Source: Flavobacterium resistens
Lineage (GTDB): Bacteria; Bacteroidota; Bacteroidia; Flavobacteriales; Flavobacteriaceae
Reading direction: 5' to 3'
Assembly (NCBI RefSeq): GCF_900182645.1
Contig: NZ_FXTA01000006.1
Span: forward strand, 248,001-312,000
DNA: 64,000 bases
Of the stretch, positions 47,831-56,782 are shown one piece after another. Below the pieces are notes generated by a model. The model saw only the letters and a list, made by a program, of their open reading frames with translations. It was not told the DNA's origin and did not search any database. Positions within the stretch are counted from its first letter, which is position 1. Every line of letters begins with the position of its first letter. The position numbers and the translations under genes are program-made.

Positions 47831-50014
47831 TTAAGTAATAAGCTGATTTTTTATCTGAATTCCCTGAACAGGATTTTTTTTGACATTTGAATGATCTAAA
47901 ATCGGAATTTCAATATTAGCAATTGTTCCTCTTTTGAGTTTTGAATCCAAAGCGAAAGTTCCGTCAAGTTTTGCAATTCTGGCTTCTAAATTAATAAATC
48001 CGATTCCTCTGGAATAATTTTCGGTATTAAATCCAACGCCATTATCTTCAAATAAAATGTTCAAAGAATTGTCGATGAGGTTGAACTGCAACTCAACAGC
48101 TGAGGCTTTTGCATGTTTTATGGTATTGGTTAAAAGTTCCTGAACAATTTTAAAAGTTTCAATCTGAATCGTTTCATCCATCGCATTTATTTCTGCTTTT
48201 GGATAAGTCGTAAACGAAATTTTAATTCTGCTGGCTTCGCTGATATTCTTCAGATATGATTCTAAAACTTCACAAAATTTATGATTGCTGAATTTCTTCG
48301 GAATCAGATTATGCGCCAAATTGCGAACCTGTTGATATGTTTCATCGAGTTGTGAGTTGAGGTTTTCAACATTGGATAAATTTGATTCGTTGAGGTTGGT
48401 TAGCTGCAGTTTTATCGCCGCCAAATTACCACCAATACTATCGTGAAGTTCCTGCGAAATGCGTTCACGTTCTTTATCTTGCCCGCTTATTGAAGCTTTT
48501 ATCAATTTCAATTCCTGATCTTTCAAAATCCCATTTATCCTTTGTGTACTGATTTCAATTTGTTTAGCATTTAGCAAACGCTGATTTTTCAGGCGATTTC
48601 GGTATTGAAATGAAAGACCAGCGATCGGAATTAAAATAATCAGAAAAGCTAAAATAGTAAAAGCTCTGTTTTTCTTTTGTTGCGAAATTTCAAGTGTTTT
48701 TAATTGTTGGTCTTTTTTTAGAAGATTAATTTCATTTCGTTTTTTATCGGCTGAATTCTGAAAAAATAAGATCGTATTTTCATTTATTTTCTTCGTAATT
48801 TCCTCACGAAGGCTCATATTTTTTAGCGCTTCGGTTTGATTAGCCAAAGTCAGTTTTTTAGTTTCATTTTCGAATTCTAATTGTTTTATAGCTTTCTCTT
48901 TTTCAGAAGTATTGTATTTGATTTCGAGTTCGTTGATTTCTTTTATTTTCTGAAGTTTATTGATAGAATCCTTAATCTGATTTGATTTTCCCAGATAATT
49001 ATAAGCATTTTTATAATCGTCTTGCAGAACAGCAATTTTTTGAAGTTCATCATAAAAATGAACCTGATCTTGCAGAAAACCAAATTGAACTGCTTTCTGA
49101 ATTCCTTCAGAAAAAATGAGTTTGGCTTCGTTGTATTTTTTTTGATCAATATAAATATCAGCAACATTTCCGCGCGCAATCACCGCAATCTGATTCAATT
49201 CACCTTTATCGGCTATCACAACCGCTTCCTGATACATTTTCAAGGCTTCGTCAAGTTTGTGCTGTAGCTGATAATTTGCTCCAAGACCAAGTAAAATAAC
49301 AGCTCTTCCTTGATTATTATTGGTTTTTTCGCAAAGTGTTTTTCCTTTTTTATAATACGAATTAGCGTTATCATATTCTTTCATGTCCGAATAAATATCG
49401 CCAATGTTTATGCAGCTTCCCAGAATAATTTCTTCATCTTCTTTGTATTCAAGACATTTTTTAAAAAGTTCGAGCGCTTTTTTGTAATCGCCTAAATCAG
49501 CATACGTCTTTGCCAAACCGTGTGTGTGCGTGTAATACAGATTTTTCTCGTTGTATTTTTGAGAAACTTCAATTCCTTTAATGTGCCACTTTTTACTTTC
49601 TTCGAATAAACCGCGTTTTTTGTAATTGATGGCCATTAAATTATAACTCAAACCATAAAGCCTGTTTTTGAGCGAATCATTGACAGTTGTATTGAATTTT
49701 AAAGCTTGTCTGGTATAATAAAGTGAAGAATCTACAAGCGCTCTTTTGTTGAAATAATAAGCCAAAAGCAAATCTGCTGAAGCAATTAATCTATTGCTGG
49801 ATGAAGATTTTAATAGTGAATGTGCTTTTAAATAGGCTTTTTTTTCGTCGCCTTTGTTGTATAAAGCATAAAGGGCTTTAATGTTTTTTTCTTCGGGGCT
49901 TAAGGCAGTGTTTTTGTGCACGAGTGTTTTCTTTCCGTTTTCAAGCTGTGCCAGCGCAGAAAAAGAAAAGAACAAGAACATCCAGAAATGAAGTCTTTTA
50001 AAATAAACTGCCAT
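47831..50014 (-). CDS. TPR-containing sensor histidine kinase
   Basis: The 727-residue protein has a signal peptide or first helix (FWMFLFFSFSALAQ). Tetratricopeptide repeats span about 60-350 (for example YADLGDYKKALELFKKCLEYKE and GDIYSDMKEYDNANSYYKKGKTL). A coiled coil follows, then a membrane helix (AFTILAFLIILIPIAGLSF, about 450-468). The HisKA_3 dimerisation domain carries the phospho-acceptor His in RISQELHDSIGGNLAAIK, and an HATPase domain (NTIKHAKAS, FEDNGVGFN, GTIANIEI) ends the protein. The TPR part is probably periplasmic and senses an unknown partner. The gene for the cognate response regulator follows 30 bases downstream. Confidence 0.93.
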   Translation of the reverse strand: MAVYFKRLHFWMFLFFSFSALAQLENGKKTLVHKNTALSPEEKNIKALYALYNKGDEKKAYLKAHSLLKSSSSNRLIASADLLLAYYFNKRALVDSSLYYTRQALKFNTTVNDSLKNRLYGLSYNLMAINYKKRGLFEESKKWHIKGIEVSQKYNEKNLYYTHTHGLAKTYADLGDYKKALELFKKCLEYKEDEEIILGSCINIGDIYSDMKEYDNANSYYKKGKTLCEKTNNNQGRAVILLGLGANYQLQHKLDEALKMYQEAVVIADKGELNQIAVIARGNVADIYIDQKKYNEAKLIFSEGIQKAVQFGFLQDQVHFYDELQKIAVLQDDYKNAYNYLGKSNQIKDSINKLQKIKEINELEIKYNTSEKEKAIKQLEFENETKKLTLANQTEALKNMSLREEITKKINENTILFFQNSADKKRNEINLLKKDQQLKTLEISQQKKNRAFTILAFLIILIPIAGLSFQYRNRLKNQRLLNAKQIEISTQRINGILKDQELKLIKASISGQDKERERISQELHDSIGGNLAAIKLQLTNLNESNLSNVENLNSQLDETYQQVRNLAHNLIPKKFSNHKFCEVLESYLKNISEASRIKISFTTYPKAEINAMDETIQIETFKIVQELLTNTIKHAKASAVELQFNLIDNSLNILFEDNGVGFNTENYSRGIGFINLEARIAKLDGTFALDSKLKRGTIANIEIPILDHSNVKKNPVQGIQIKNQLIT

Positions 50015-50193
50015 AATCTTAATTTGAGCTCTAAAAAATAGAGCAGGGTTAAAGTCTTGTAAATTTGGGATTTATAAGAAATTACAAAATTTTAATTAGC
50101 GCTTAAAAGTACTACAAAAGGATTAAAAAAGACTTGATTTTAATTCAATTTTTTGGGTTAAATTGTGATATAATTTCTGTAAAACAGAAAAGT

Positions 50194-50910
50194 TTAGAAT
50201 TGTTTCTGCAAAACTTCTAATTCGGCAATAATTAAACCTTTCATCGTAGTGTTCACATAATCTTTTACTTCGGCATACGAAATCCCATATTTTCTTTTAA
50301 TATCTTGAAAATGAATAGGGAATTCATTTAGAATCTTGTCGTAATAAAGATCTAATTGACTTTTATTTGGCATTTCGAAATTCAGTTTAATCTGAAAACG
50401 TCTTAATAAGGCAGAATCAATACTATTATAAAAATTAGTTGCACAAATGAGCAGGCAATTTGCAGGAAAATAATCTATTAACTGAATAATAGTATTGACA
50501 AGACGTTTCATTTCGGCAACATCTTTGTCGTCGTTTTCACGGCTTTTGGCAATTTGGTCAAATTCATCTAAAAACAAAACTGCGTTTTCGCGAGCCGCTT
50601 TATCAAAAAGTGCTTTTACATTTTTAGACGTTTCACCAATTCTGGCATTTATAATTGTGCTGAGATTTACAATAATAATTTCTTTGTTCAAAGCGGTTGC
50701 AATGGCTTTTGCAGTAGTAGTTTTGCCACAGCCAGAATGACCGTGAAGCAATATTTTATTGTCAACCTGAAGATTGTATTTTTTCAGCTCGTTAATATAA
50801 CGATGCTCCTTTATAGTCTGTTCTAAAACTGCGTTGTTTTCAGGACTGAAAAACAAATCCTGAATCGCAATTTTTTCGGTATCGTTTACGGTAAGCTCGT
50901 ACAGATTCAT
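50194..50910 (-). CDS. Stand-alone AAA+ ATPase
   Basis: The 238-residue protein is a single AAA domain. Walker A is GHSGCGKTT (residues 57-65), Walker B is VLFLDEFDQI (111-120), sensor 1 is LLICATNFYN and the arginine-finger region is DSALLRRFQIKLNF. The N-terminus has a short helical lead that may bind a partner. Such small AAA proteins often act on protein complexes, as chaperone-like or unfolding factors. Here no neighbour suggests a target. It has no signal peptide. The upstream gap carries a 9-bp inverted repeat (see 50920-50965). Confidence 0.85.
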   Translation of the reverse strand: MNLYELTVNDTEKIAIQDLFFSPENNAVLEQTIKEHRYINELKKYNLQVDNKILLHGHSGCGKTTTAKAIATALNKEIIIVNLSTIINARIGETSKNVKALFDKAARENAVLFLDEFDQIAKSRENDDKDVAEMKRLVNTIIQLIDYFPANCLLICATNFYNSIDSALLRRFQIKLNFEMPNKSQLDLYYDKILNEFPIHFQDIKRKYGISYAEVKDYVNTTMKGLIIAELEVLQKQF

Positions 50911-50919
50911 TTGAATTTT

Positions 50920-50965
50920 ATTTGGTGCAAAATTAAGCTTATTTGGTAATACTTTCGCACCAAAT
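50920..50965. promoter_or_regulatory. 9-bp inverted repeat and minus-strand -7 element upstream of the AAA gene
   Basis: ATTTGGTGC (50920-50928) and GCACCAAAT (50957-50965) are perfect inverse copies, with a third partial copy ATTTGGTAA between them near 50941. On the minus strand, bases 50928-50935 read TAATTTTG, a match to the -7 consensus. The arrangement suggests an operator over the AAA gene promoter. Confidence 0.4.
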
Positions 50966-51000
50966 GTTATAGATAAAATTGATTTTTAGATGATTATATT

Positions 51001-51894
51001 TTATTTCTTTTTGAGCTTTAATTTGAAAAAATCAATCGTTCTTTTCCATGATAATGTCGCTGCTTTTTCATCATATCTTGGTGTTGTATTGTTGTGAAAA
51101 CCGTGATTTACTCCTTCATAAAAGTAAGCAGTATGTTCTACTTTATTTTTGTTGAGAATTGCTTCAAAAGCTGACCAGCCATCATTTACACGCGTGTCAA
51201 GACCTGCATAATGCAGCATTAACGGAGTGACGATTTTTTCTGCTTCTTCGGCAGTTGGTTGCCCGCCATAATACGGAACTGCTGCTTTTAGATCAGGTAA
51301 TCTAACTGCCATCATATTAGCAATCCAACCACCAAAACAAAACCCAACAACACCTATATAGCCGTTACAGTCTTTATGCGATTTTAAATATTCAAAAGCG
51401 GCGATAAAATCTTCGAGCATTTCTTCGCGGGTACGTTTCTTTTGCAACTCTCTTCCGGCATCATCATTGCCTGGATAACCGCCTAAAGGTGATAATGCAT
51501 CTGGCGCAAGTGTAATGAAACCTTCAATTGCGGCTCTTCTTCCCACATCTTCAATGTAAGGATTTAGGCCTCGGTTTTCATGAACGACAATTATTCCTGG
51601 AAGCTTCTTTTTGGTTTCTGCTGGCTGTGACAAAAGTCCTTTTATGCTTCCGCCTCCTTTTGGGGAATCATAATTGATATAACCGGTTTTTAATCTGGGA
51701 TCTGTAGGCTGAATTAAAATGCTGTCAACATAATTAGGTGTCATAAAACTCAAAAGCGACGGAAGTGTCAATGTCCCAACCGCAAAAATGGATAATTTCT
51801 CAATAAATATTCGGCGGTCAATTTTATTGTGAGCATAATCATCATATAAATCAAATACTTCCTGACTGATATCTTCTTTGGTTAATTTATTCAT
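51001..51894 (-). CDS. Dienelactone hydrolase family protein
   Basis: The 297-residue alpha/beta hydrolase has the catalytic Cys186 in GVVGFCFGGW, Asp233 in HYAGLDTRVNDG and His264 in GVNHGFHNNT, the dienelactone hydrolase triad. The N-terminal part (IDRRIFIEKLSIFAVGTLTLPSLL, about 26-48) looks like a Tat-type signal with two Arg before a hydrophobic stretch, so the enzyme is probably exported or membrane-anchored. Relatives with this N-terminus are common in Bacteroidota and Proteobacteria. Substrate is unknown; it is likely an ester or lactone. It is a single gene. Confidence 0.88.
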   Translation of the reverse strand: MNKLTKEDISQEVFDLYDDYAHNKIDRRIFIEKLSIFAVGTLTLPSLLSFMTPNYVDSILIQPTDPRLKTGYINYDSPKGGGSIKGLLSQPAETKKKLPGIIVVHENRGLNPYIEDVGRRAAIEGFITLAPDALSPLGGYPGNDDAGRELQKKRTREEMLEDFIAAFEYLKSHKDCNGYIGVVGFCFGGWIANMMAVRLPDLKAAVPYYGGQPTAEEAEKIVTPLMLHYAGLDTRVNDGWSAFEAILNKNKVEHTAYFYEGVNHGFHNNTTPRYDEKAATLSWKRTIDFFKLKLKKK

Positions 51895-52107
51895 AGCTTT
51901 TAATTTTAAAACTAATGTAGGAAATAAAATGATTACTTTTAAAGTTGATTTAATTCATACTTGTTTTGAAATACAGTGCACACTATCAACGTTATATATA
52001 ATTGTATAAGTTCTGATGTAAATTATGTAAAGTATTCTGATTTCTATTTTGGAAATTTGGATAACATTAACCCAAAACTGTTTTTAAATTTTAAATAATC
52101 AAATAAG

Positions 52108-53343
52108 ATGAAAAAAATAACCTGCTCACTTGCGCTTTCTCTGATATTTTTTATGTCGTTAAGCTGTTCTAGTTGTTCTAATGATAAAGATAATCCTGCA
52201 GATCCAGGAACAGCTACAGATCCAGTAGAAACAAATGCTCCAAATAGTGCTTATACGCCTGCATTTACGGGGCAAACTAGAATTGGCGGAATCAAAACAA
52301 ATACGAGCTATGAAGGAGTTGTGGTAACAAGTGCATTGGCAAGTCCGTGGGGCGTAAAAATGCTTCCTGATGGCCGACTTTTAATTACAGAAAAAGCGGG
52401 ACAAATGCGTATTGTAACCACTGCAGGTGTTGTTAGCAGTCCTATTACCGGACTTCCTGCTGTTAATGCTTCAGGGCAAGGAGGTTTACTTGGTTTATGT
52501 CTTGATCCGGATTTTGCATCAAATAAAATGATTTATTGGGTTTATTCTGAATCGACTACAGGAGGAAATAATACGGCTGTAGCCAAAGGAAAACTCTCTA
52601 CCGATGAAAAAACGATTGAAGGAGTAACGGTAATTTACCGAGCAAAACCTGCAAATCCTAGTAATTTGCATTATGGAGGAAGAATTCTTTTTGATAAAAC
52701 TGGAAATCTTGTTGTAAGTACAGGAGAACGCTCTGTTTTAGAAACTCGTCCATTGGCACAATCTGTTTCTTCTGGTCTTGGAAAAGTTGTACGATTAACG
52801 AAAGAAGGTCAGGCTGCTTCTGGAAATCCTGTTTTCACAGGAACTGGAGCTTTACCGGAATTATACAGTATTGGACATAGAAATCCACAAGGATTAGCAC
52901 TTCATCCAATAACTGGAGAAATTTGGGAAAGCGAACATGGTCCTCGAGGTGGTGACGAAATCAACAGATTAAAAGCTGGCGCAAATTTTGGCTGGCCAAC
53001 GATCACATACGGAATTGAATATAGTGGTGAAAAAGTAGGAGCAGGAATCCAGCAGCAAAGCGGAATGGAACAGCCTGTTTACTATTGGGATCCAGTTGTT
53101 TCTCCAAGCGGGATGACTTTCTATACTGGAAATCGTGTTCCGGAATGGCAAAATAATTTATTTATAGGGGCATTGAGCGGTATGCATATTGTAAGGCTGG
53201 CAATTGAAAATAATAAAGTGGTAGGAGAAGAACGATTATTGGTTTCAGAAAATCAACGTTTTCGTGATATCACACAAGGAAATGATGGTGCGCTTTATGC
53301 GGTAACAGATCAAGGCCGACTCTATAAAATTGACAAGAAATAA
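52108..53343 (+). CDS. PQQ-dependent sugar dehydrogenase-type lipoprotein
   Basis: The 411-residue protein has a lipoprotein signal (FFMSLSCSSC, with several Cys near residue 20-23), so it is attached to a membrane. The rest is a six-bladed propeller of the aldose sugar dehydrogenase/soluble glucose dehydrogenase family. Seen are LASPWGVKMLPDGRLLITEKAGQMRIV, GGLLGLCLDPDFASN, LHYGGRILFDKTGNLVVSTGER, GHRNPQGLALHPITGEIWESEHGPRGGDEIN and NLFIGALSGMHIVRLAI. Such enzymes oxidise sugars with PQQ as cofactor; Bacteroidota often lack PQQ synthesis genes and take up PQQ. A terminator follows at once, so it is separate from the mannoside locus. Confidence 0.9.
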   Translation: MKKITCSLALSLIFFMSLSCSSCSNDKDNPADPGTATDPVETNAPNSAYTPAFTGQTRIGGIKTNTSYEGVVVTSALASPWGVKMLPDGRLLITEKAGQMRIVTTAGVVSSPITGLPAVNASGQGGLLGLCLDPDFASNKMIYWVYSESTTGGNNTAVAKGKLSTDEKTIEGVTVIYRAKPANPSNLHYGGRILFDKTGNLVVSTGERSVLETRPLAQSVSSGLGKVVRLTKEGQAASGNPVFTGTGALPELYSIGHRNPQGLALHPITGEIWESEHGPRGGDEINRLKAGANFGWPTITYGIEYSGEKVGAGIQQQSGMEQPVYYWDPVVSPSGMTFYTGNRVPEWQNNLFIGALSGMHIVRLAIENNKVVGEERLLVSENQRFRDITQGNDGALYAVTDQGRLYKIDKK

Positions 53344-53349
53344 AAGCTA

Positions 53350-53390
53350 AAAACGCTGTTGAGAATAAAAAATCAGCAGCTTTTTTTTTA
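53350..53390 (+). terminator. Terminator after the sugar dehydrogenase gene
   Basis: GCTGTTGA (53355-53362) and TCAGCAGC (53373-53380) pair with one G-T wobble around a 10-base loop and are followed by nine T. It closes the single-gene unit. Confidence 0.85.
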
Positions 53391-53420
53391 ATGCAAAATC
53401 TTTTTTTTGAAATAAAGTAT

Positions 53421-53448
53421 TTGAGTTTTATAAATTTTATTACTTTTA
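53421..53448 (+). promoter_or_regulatory. Promoter of the GH97 gene
   Basis: TTG at 53421-53423 and TACTTTTA at 53441-53448 are 17 bases apart, one base off the TAnnTTTG consensus. The LacI-type operator at 53448-53463 directly adjoins its 3' end. Confidence 0.45.
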
Positions 53449-53463
53449 CTAAATCGATTTAGG
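53448..53463. promoter_or_regulatory. LacI-type operator upstream of GH97
   Basis: ACTAAATCGATTTAGG contains the perfect 14-bp palindrome CTAAATCGATTTAG with a central CG, the hallmark of LacI-family operators. Related sites lie at 56702-56717 and 57850-57873. It overlaps the likely transcription start, where a bound repressor would block expression. Confidence 0.65.
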
Positions 53464-53485
53464 AATGTTTTTATTTTTACTTTAC

Positions 53486-55588
53486 ATGAAGAAGATATTA
53501 TTTAGTTGTCTGTTTATTTTTGTTTTAAACCTGTTTACAAATGCACAAGAATTAAAATCACCTGATGGAAATTTGAAGTTGGAATTTCATTTAGATTCAG
53601 CTGGAAGCCCTGTTTATTCTTTGGATTTTAAAGGAAAAGAAGTATTGAATAAAAGTAAAATGGGATTTATTCTGAAATCAGATATTTTGCTAAATAAAGA
53701 TTTTAAGATTACTGATTCTCAATTTCAATCGGAAAACAGTGTTTGGCAACCCGTTCTTGGAGAACAAAAAGAAATCAGGAATAATTATAATGAAATGAGA
53801 ATTTCGTTAGAGCAGGAAAAAAGCAAAAGAAAGCTAATAGTATGTTTTCGTTTGTTTAATGACGGATTAGGTTTTCGTTATGAATTTCCTGTTCAGGAAA
53901 ATTTGCGACATTTTATAATTCAGGAAGAAACAACCGAATTTAATCTAACCGGAGATCATAAGCTTTTCTGGATTCCGGGCGATTATGACACAAACGAATA
54001 CAGTTATACGACTTCAAAAATATCTGAAATGCAAGCTTTAGTTTATGATGCCGTACATGTACCATTAGCCGCGCAAAGTACGATTAAAAATTTAGCGACA
54101 CAGACACCGCTGATGATGAAGACTAATGAGGGGCTTTATATTAATATTCACGAAGCAGCTTTAAAAAATTATCCGGCAATGTGTCTGAATGTGAACGATA
54201 AAACTTTTTCATTAAGTTCACATCTTGTTCCCGATGCAGTGGGCAATAAAGGATATATTCAGACAGGAAGTTTTACACCTTGGAGAACAGTTGTTGTCAG
54301 CGACGATGCCCGAAATATATTGGCTTCAAAAATGATATTGAATCTTAATGAACCTTGCAGTTTTGAAGATGTTTCGTGGATTAAACCAGTAAAATATATT
54401 GGTGTTTGGTGGGAATATTTTACAGGAGTCGGATCGACTTGGGCTTATTCGGATAATCAGGATGTAGTAATTGGCAAGACTGATTTTTCTAAACTAAAGC
54501 CAAATAACACGCACGGAGCAAATACCAAGCATGTCAAAGAATATATTGATTTTGCTTCTTCAAATGGTTTTGATGCTGTTTTGGTTGAAGGATGGAATGA
54601 AGGCTGGGAAGATAATACAGCTTTTAAAAAAGAGCGTATTTACAGTTTTACAAAAGCTTATCCAGATTTTGATGTAAAAGAACTAAGCGAATATGCAAAG
54701 CAAAAAAAGATAAAAATCATTATGCATCATGAAACTACATCTTCAGCTTCAGAATATGAAAGACAACTAAATGATGCCTTAGATTTCATGACCGCCAATA
54801 ATTATAATGCTGTAAAAACAGGATATGTTGGTCCAATTATTCCGAGAGGAGAACATCATGACGGACAGCAAATGGTGAATCATTATACCTATGTAGCAAC
54901 TGAGGCAGCAAAACATAAAATTATGGTAGATTCACATGAAGCGGTTCGTCCAACTGGTTTACACAGAACATATCCAAACTGGTTTGCTCAGGAATCGGCG
55001 CGAGGAACCGAATTTGAGTCTATGGAAGGAATTCATCCAGATCATACTACTATTTTGCCATTTACAAGATTAATGGGTGGTCCAATGGATTATACGCCAG
55101 GAATATTTCAAGGTGATTTGTCAGTTTACGGATCTAAGAAAAATAAATTGAGTACAACAATTACGAAACAATTGGCATTGTACGTGACGATGTATAGTCC
55201 GTTACAAATGGCAGCTGATTTGCCTGAAAATTATATCCGATTTAAAGATGCCTTTCAGTTTATTAAAGACGTTGCTTTAGATTGGGATGAAACCTATATT
55301 CTGGAAGCTGAACCTGGTGATTATATTACAATTGCAAGAAAAACAAAGGGAAAACAAGAATGGTTTGTGGGTGGCATTACAGATGAAAATTCACGTACAG
55401 CTTTGATCGATTTTAGTTTTCTTCCGGCAGGAAAATCATTTACAGCAACTATTTATGAAGATGGCAAAACAGCTGATTATAAAACAAATCCGCAGTCGTA
55501 TAACATTCGGAAAATAACCGTAAATAGTAAAAGTAAATTGAAACAAAAATTGGCTTCTAGCGGGGGAGTGGCCATTTCGATAAAATAG
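53486..55588 (+). CDS. Secreted GH97 alpha-glucosidase-type enzyme
   Basis: From the ATG at 53486 the protein has 700 residues with signal peptide MKKILFSCLFIFVLNLFTNA. An earlier ATG at 53465 adds seven residues and lies 2 bases after the operator, so I prefer the later one. The N-terminal beta-sandwich and barrel of GH97 are clear. AVKTGYVGPIIPRGEHH, DSHEAVRPTG and SARGTEFESMEG carry the Glu residues used by inverting SusB-type enzymes. The Gly in KTGYVG sits where the retaining alpha-galactosidase branch has its Asp nucleophile, so this is probably an inverting alpha-glucosidase. The GPMDYTPGIF motif is also typical. It should act in the periplasm. The manA gene follows 29 bases later. Confidence 0.9.
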   Translation: MKKILFSCLFIFVLNLFTNAQELKSPDGNLKLEFHLDSAGSPVYSLDFKGKEVLNKSKMGFILKSDILLNKDFKITDSQFQSENSVWQPVLGEQKEIRNNYNEMRISLEQEKSKRKLIVCFRLFNDGLGFRYEFPVQENLRHFIIQEETTEFNLTGDHKLFWIPGDYDTNEYSYTTSKISEMQALVYDAVHVPLAAQSTIKNLATQTPLMMKTNEGLYINIHEAALKNYPAMCLNVNDKTFSLSSHLVPDAVGNKGYIQTGSFTPWRTVVVSDDARNILASKMILNLNEPCSFEDVSWIKPVKYIGVWWEYFTGVGSTWAYSDNQDVVIGKTDFSKLKPNNTHGANTKHVKEYIDFASSNGFDAVLVEGWNEGWEDNTAFKKERIYSFTKAYPDFDVKELSEYAKQKKIKIIMHHETTSSASEYERQLNDALDFMTANNYNAVKTGYVGPIIPRGEHHDGQQMVNHYTYVATEAAKHKIMVDSHEAVRPTGLHRTYPNWFAQESARGTEFESMEGIHPDHTTILPFTRLMGGPMDYTPGIFQGDLSVYGSKKNKLSTTITKQLALYVTMYSPLQMAADLPENYIRFKDAFQFIKDVALDWDETYILEAEPGDYITIARKTKGKQEWFVGGITDENSRTALIDFSFLPAGKSFTATIYEDGKTADYKTNPQSYNIRKITVNSKSKLKQKLASSGGVAISIK

Positions 55589-55617
55589 AAATTAAAAAAA
55601 AAATTAAACATTTAAAT

Positions 55618-56586
55618 ATGAATACAATAATTTATCCATTACAGTTTGAACCAATTCTGAAAGAAAGAATTTGGGGCGGAGAAAAATTAAAAACGCTTCT
55701 TAATAAACCAATTGTTTCTCCTATTACAGGTGAGAGCTGGGAATTATCAACAGTTGAAGGTGATGTAAGTGTTGTAATAAACGGTTATTTAAAAGGAAAA
55801 TCTTTAACAGAATTAATTGAAGATGCTCCAAATGAAATTTTAGGAACTGCAGTTTATGCCCGATTTGGAAAGCAATTTCCGCTACTTTTTAAGTATTTAG
55901 ATGCCAGAGAAGATCTTTCAATTCAGGTGCATCCTAATGATAAATTGGCTAAAGAACGCCATAATTCATTTGGAAAAACTGAAATGTGGTACGTAATGCA
56001 AGCTGATACGGATGCGCGAATTATTGTTGGTTTTAAAGAAGATTCAAGCAAAGAAGAATATTTGGAAAATCTAAACAATAAAACTTTGGTTTCGATTTTA
56101 GATGATGTAAAAGCCAAAGCAGGCGATGTATTCTTTCTGGAAACAGGAACAGTTCATGCGATAGGGGCAGGTTTGGTTGTGGCCGAAATTCAGCAAACCT
56201 CGGATATAACCTATCGTTTATACGATTTTGACAGAACAGATGCAGAAGGAAACAAACGTGAATTGCATGTAGATTTGGCATTAGACGCTATTAATTACAG
56301 TAAAGTTCATACGTATAAAAATTACGAGAAAGTCGAAAATAAATCAAATGTTATTGTCGATTGTCCTTATTTTACCACCAATATTATTCCGCTTGACGGA
56401 GAAGTTGATTTTTCGAAATCAGGGGAGACTTTTACCGTTTACATGTGTACAGAAGGTGGTTTTAAAATTGAAATCGAAGGTGAAACTTATTCTTATATAA
56501 AAGGAGATACAATTTTGATTCCGGCAGCAGTAAAAACCTTTACAGTAAAGGGAACAGCTTCAATTTTAGAAGTATTTATCTCATAA
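55618..56586 (+). CDS. manA: Mannose-6-phosphate isomerase, class I
   Basis: The 322-residue cytoplasmic enzyme interconverts mannose 6-phosphate and fructose 6-phosphate. Zinc ligands are Gln103 and His105 in SIQVHPND, Glu122 in GKTEMWYV and His180 in ETGTVHAIG. The N-terminal RIWGGEKL and ESWELS blocks and QQTSDITYRLYDFDR are also class I features. The length fits the short bacterial form. It lies between the GH97 gene and the LacI-type regulator in one strand and points to mannose as a product of the substrate of this locus. It can serve the beta-mannosidase at the end of the window. Confidence 0.95.
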   Translation: MNTIIYPLQFEPILKERIWGGEKLKTLLNKPIVSPITGESWELSTVEGDVSVVINGYLKGKSLTELIEDAPNEILGTAVYARFGKQFPLLFKYLDAREDLSIQVHPNDKLAKERHNSFGKTEMWYVMQADTDARIIVGFKEDSSKEEYLENLNNKTLVSILDDVKAKAGDVFFLETGTVHAIGAGLVVAEIQQTSDITYRLYDFDRTDAEGNKRELHVDLALDAINYSKVHTYKNYEKVENKSNVIVDCPYFTTNIIPLDGEVDFSKSGETFTVYMCTEGGFKIEIEGETYSYIKGDTILIPAAVKTFTVKGTASILEVFIS

Positions 56587-56701
56587 AATAAGAGCATTCA
56601 ATTTTCAGTAGAAAAAATTAATATAGCATATAAACCTTGTAAATACTGAGGAATATATGTTATATTAACTCTAAAAAAATGATTCATTCAAAAAAATATT
56701 T

Positions 56702-56717
56702 ACAAAATCGTTTTAGT
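56702..56717. promoter_or_regulatory. LacI-type operator upstream of the lacI-like gene
   Basis: ACAAAATCGTTTTAGT is a 16-base dyad with central CG and one mismatch from the consensus ACTAAAtCGtTTTAGT of the sites at 53448 and 57850. It lies about 15 bases upstream of the -7 element at 56732-56739, so it covers the -33 region and would give autorepression. Confidence 0.6.
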
Positions 56718-56731
56718 AATCATTTTTAATA

Positions 56732-56739
56732 TATATTTG
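56732..56739 (+). promoter_or_regulatory. -7 promoter element of the lacI-like gene
   Basis: TATATTTG matches TAnnTTTG exactly. Transcription would start near 56746, about 37 bases before the ATG at 56783. The -33 region is overlapped by the operator at 56702-56717. Confidence 0.6.
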
Positions 56740-56782
56740 TGAAATAATTAATAACCGCTTAATAAAAAAATTAACTTCTTCA

